Positions 63,201 through 64,000 of a DNA stretch of 64,000 nt are shown piece by piece (within the stretch, counting starts at the first letter, position 1; every line of letters begins with the position of its first letter). Source of the stretch: Geodermatophilus dictyosporus (GTDB lineage: Bacteria; Actinomycetota; Actinomycetes; Mycobacteriales; Geodermatophilaceae); the NCBI RefSeq assembly GCF_900115505.1, contig NZ_FOWQ01000001.1, positions 372,001 to 436,000 on the forward strand, read 5' to 3'. Below the pieces are notes generated by a model. That model did no database searches. It saw nothing but the letters and a program-made list of their open reading frames with translations, and was not told the DNA's origin. The translations under genes and the position numbers were made by a program.

Positions 63201-63532
63201 CCGACCCGGCCCTGTTGCACGAGATCGGCTCCGTCAGCGCCACCTCCCTCGACCTGCCGGACGTCGAGATGGAGACGCGGAGGAAGCTCGTCGAGTTGAC
63301 CGTCAGTCAACGGTCGCTCCAGGCGGTCGTGTGGACGCACGCTGATCTCAACGGCGAGGTGCGGGACTCCCTGCGGGCGCTCGCTGGTCAGGTCGTCGAC
63401 TGGCTGAAGGGTCTGCCAGAGATGGCAGGCCTCACGGGCCCGGAGGTCAAGCCGGTGACGTTCGATCGCGGCACCGACGGTGCGGCGGCCCGGCTGTACC
63501 TGCTCATCGCGCCTCCAGCGGAGTTCGGGTGA
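60296..63532 (+). CDS. large eCIS-associated protein (possible fibre or exterior protein)
   Basis: A 1078-aa protein overlapping the previous gene by 4 bp. N-terminus: LVGLNYYDGRYLRADDLNLE, then GGPGPVWGFELDGLGTPSLS, then VAAGLAVAPAGQVLHLPVGV, the same module plan as the 420-aa neighbour. The rest is mostly beta-rich with no transmembrane segment or known enzyme motif. In size and place it fits an exterior or host-contact component such as Afp13 in role, but it has no trimeric-fibre repeats. Function inferred from context only. Confidence 0.7.
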   Translation: MTGTDSASPIGSTGPVVLPGPSGGLTFVPDSTPLVGLNYYDGRYLRADDLNLERRAQRRYAEFSNQATGGPGPVWGFELDGLGTPSLSVAAGLAVAPAGQVLHLPVGVEADVAALTSRSPGSPPPTPPASSGFTECVRDVAELAAAVVPGTGLYLVCLAAATGLCGHAEVFGRPCDDGCVTATDRPYVVDGVTLLLRPLVLDLRPFSQPGVTRPELHLRSQVASAWFAEERRAAGSGLSAAGLGSGLWRAGAGSLAGEDVVPLGVLGWDGSRITLLDVWTARRERMEPSPRSHWAGRVEQRPWPVFLAQVLQFQSQLAAAPAPAAPASVPARVLVDRGFVSAPAAFYLAIDPAGDVRGQVQDLLGPGVEQRLCAVRRDQVPHELERAQHMDRISLLRGIADPAAREQVDVLVPDGVLQSTEGPRTGIGFAVDLYLGVPGKESEPGRRAAGDPARLHLWGAGRIGFGRAIDVRSAVAAAGTRELGPLVRLLGGLLSDGTEVTTAGDRLAEMSFGISQAPNERIAETARAVLGATARSRTEGGRGPVTVSGRSGARVVALLVSLTVDDDPFSLRPLEETVCEFCLEAHLPAGNTGHLDVRLPARLRRLPSSAVATQDGEVALELSGVPFVGGDASPRSVVVRLLVRRDEQADGRQVLRVSTADRTITADVGWRGTPVEALGEATVRVGTPSAGEPAEDGEPAGTQEETRRTVATLRALEDARISSPGDPYRVVAVHALTILSGAHPDDPGYVETQARLLFPAEQGTTATTQVRAATDWVLVRRRRREDCEDTVVLPTPVSPVTAWVLRVPSEAEVPDVVVGVRTGEDPPQEGWARADLVFAQGTDDLLTPAPQWQTRYRQVNGGSRIALVGYTGAAGSEAVTTGIGRLTAVVGALTPDVELDPGEVMDFVPAPAAELVLPGTDGSVFLVTYDRDPKPDPDELAVIVVDVRSEETGLRSAVLDGRAEDVPGADPALLHEIGSVSATSLDLPDVEMETRRKLVELTVSQRSLQAVVWTHADLNGEVRDSLRALAGQVVDWLKGLPEMAGLTGPEVKPVTFDRGTDGAAARLYLLIAPPAEFG

Positions 63533-63535
63533 CAC

Positions 63536-64000
63536 ATGGCCACGGACGTGGCGTCGGCCGACGCCGAACGCAAGCCGGACAGCCGGCCGAAGGCCCTCGA
63601 GGAGCCGAAGGGCACCTCGGCGGCTTCGGCGGCGCCGGCGGCACCGGGCGGCGGACTGGGCGAGCGTCAGGTGCAGGCCAAGGCCGCCTCGGGCACCACG
63701 GCGGTCGGCCCCGTCGACGACCCCGCCGAGCGCGCCGCGGACGACACGGCGGACCGGGTGCTGCGTCTGGTGGAGGCCGCCCCGGCGGTGCCCTCCCCGC
63801 AGGCACCCGCTGCGTCACCTGCTGCGGCGCCTGTGCCCGCTCCGGCCGCAACTCCTGGTGCTGCCCCCGCCACTCCTGGCGCTGGCCTGCCGGTCCGGCG
63901 CACGGCGGACCCCGTGGCCGACCAGCGCCTCCCCACGCCGCCGGTGTCGGCTCCGGTCGGCTCCGGGAGCCCACCACCCGCGGGGCCGGTGGCCGACACC
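63536..64000 (+). CDS. candidate eCIS payload with DUF4157-type leader (partial)
   Basis: The first 155 codons are in the window; the gene runs off the end. A Pro/Ala-rich disordered leader contains QVQAKAASGTTAVGPVDDPA and ERAADDTADRVL, the motif that precedes DUF4157 domains in eCIS-linked proteins. Such proteins often carry toxin or peptidase domains and are loaded into or onto the particle. The DUF4157 domain itself and any effector lie beyond 64000. Start ATG 63536 is 4 bp after the previous stop. Confidence 0.65.
   Translation, partial: MATDVASADAERKPDSRPKALEEPKGTSAASAAPAAPGGGLGERQVQAKAASGTTAVGPVDDPAERAADDTADRVLRLVEAAPAVPSPQAPAASPAAAPVPAPAATPGAAPATPGAGLPVRRTADPVADQRLPTPPVSAPVGSGSPPPAGPVADT

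Noticed and set aside
36481..64000. The tail-like genes as part of a prophage
   Set aside because: No capsid, portal, terminase, holin or endolysin; presence of DUF4255, Afp15-type ATPase and DUF4157-type leader fits an eCIS.
1..64000. tRNA, rRNA, riboswitch or CRISPR features
   Set aside because: None could be recognised by eye; no cloverleaf, rRNA-like or repeat-spacer stretch was seen.

Overview
The window is very GC-rich, uses GTG starts freely, and packs many genes with 1-8 bp stop/start overlaps. The gene content (tryptophan 2,3-dioxygenase, mycofactocin-type SDR, sortase, DesK/NarL-type two-component pair, actinobacterial contractile injection genes) points to an actinobacterium. A Geodermatophilaceae-like host (Blastococcus, Modestobacter, Geodermatophilus) is my inference; no rRNA or tRNA is present to confirm it.

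Region 1 (1-28.1 kb) is mostly ordinary chromosome. It holds a likely tryptophan/kynurenine catabolic group (class III aminotransferase end, kynurenine-formamidase-like cyclase, ThDP enzyme, tryptophan dioxygenase) and an FAD monooxygenase. Next is a divergent pair of a tyrosine recombinase and an alanine-rich coiled-coil protein, separated by a compact triple inverted-repeat site. A serine-hydrolase operon lies divergent from a histidine kinase/response regulator pair, with an inverted repeat between them. A universal stress protein sits with an APC permease. A nucleotide-cyclase-like protein (DUF2652 type) is divergent from a frameshifted MFS transporter with a cyclic-nucleotide-binding tail. 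A second permease and a run of enzymes follow (epimerase, MetX-like and Pip-like hydrolases, amidase, SDR, zinc alcohol dehydrogenase, AhpD-like), then a lipoprotein.

Region 2 (28.1-35 kb) is a decayed, mosaic zone. A glycerophosphodiester phosphodiesterase fragment abuts a 676-aa SIR2 protein whose middle looks macro-like. A lower-GC two-TM membrane protein follows. Three separate gene remnants each need frame changes to read through: a SARP/BTAD regulator end, an unknown protein coupled to a double cupin, and a cyclic-nucleotide-binding fragment. This is the likeliest place for a horizontally acquired defence module.

Region 3 (35-36.4 kb) is a tyrosinase with a separate gene that resembles a tyrosinase C-terminal domain, ended by a strong hairpin.

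Region 4 (36.5-64 kb, running off the window) is a complete-looking extracellular contractile injection system (eCIS) operon, all on the + strand. It opens with a collagen-repeat membrane protein carrying a sorting-signal-like C-terminus and an overlapping sortase. Then come the DUF4255 cap/terminator, two sheaths, two tube proteins, LysM-type adaptor, spike parts, gp25-like, gpJ-like and gpI-like baseplate proteins, tape measure, AAA+ ATPase, a coiled-coil protein, two large unknown proteins sharing an N-terminal module, and the start of a protein with a DUF4157-type leader, a candidate payload. The sortase/collagen-like pair at the head of the eCIS and the SIR2 island are the two most interesting systems here.
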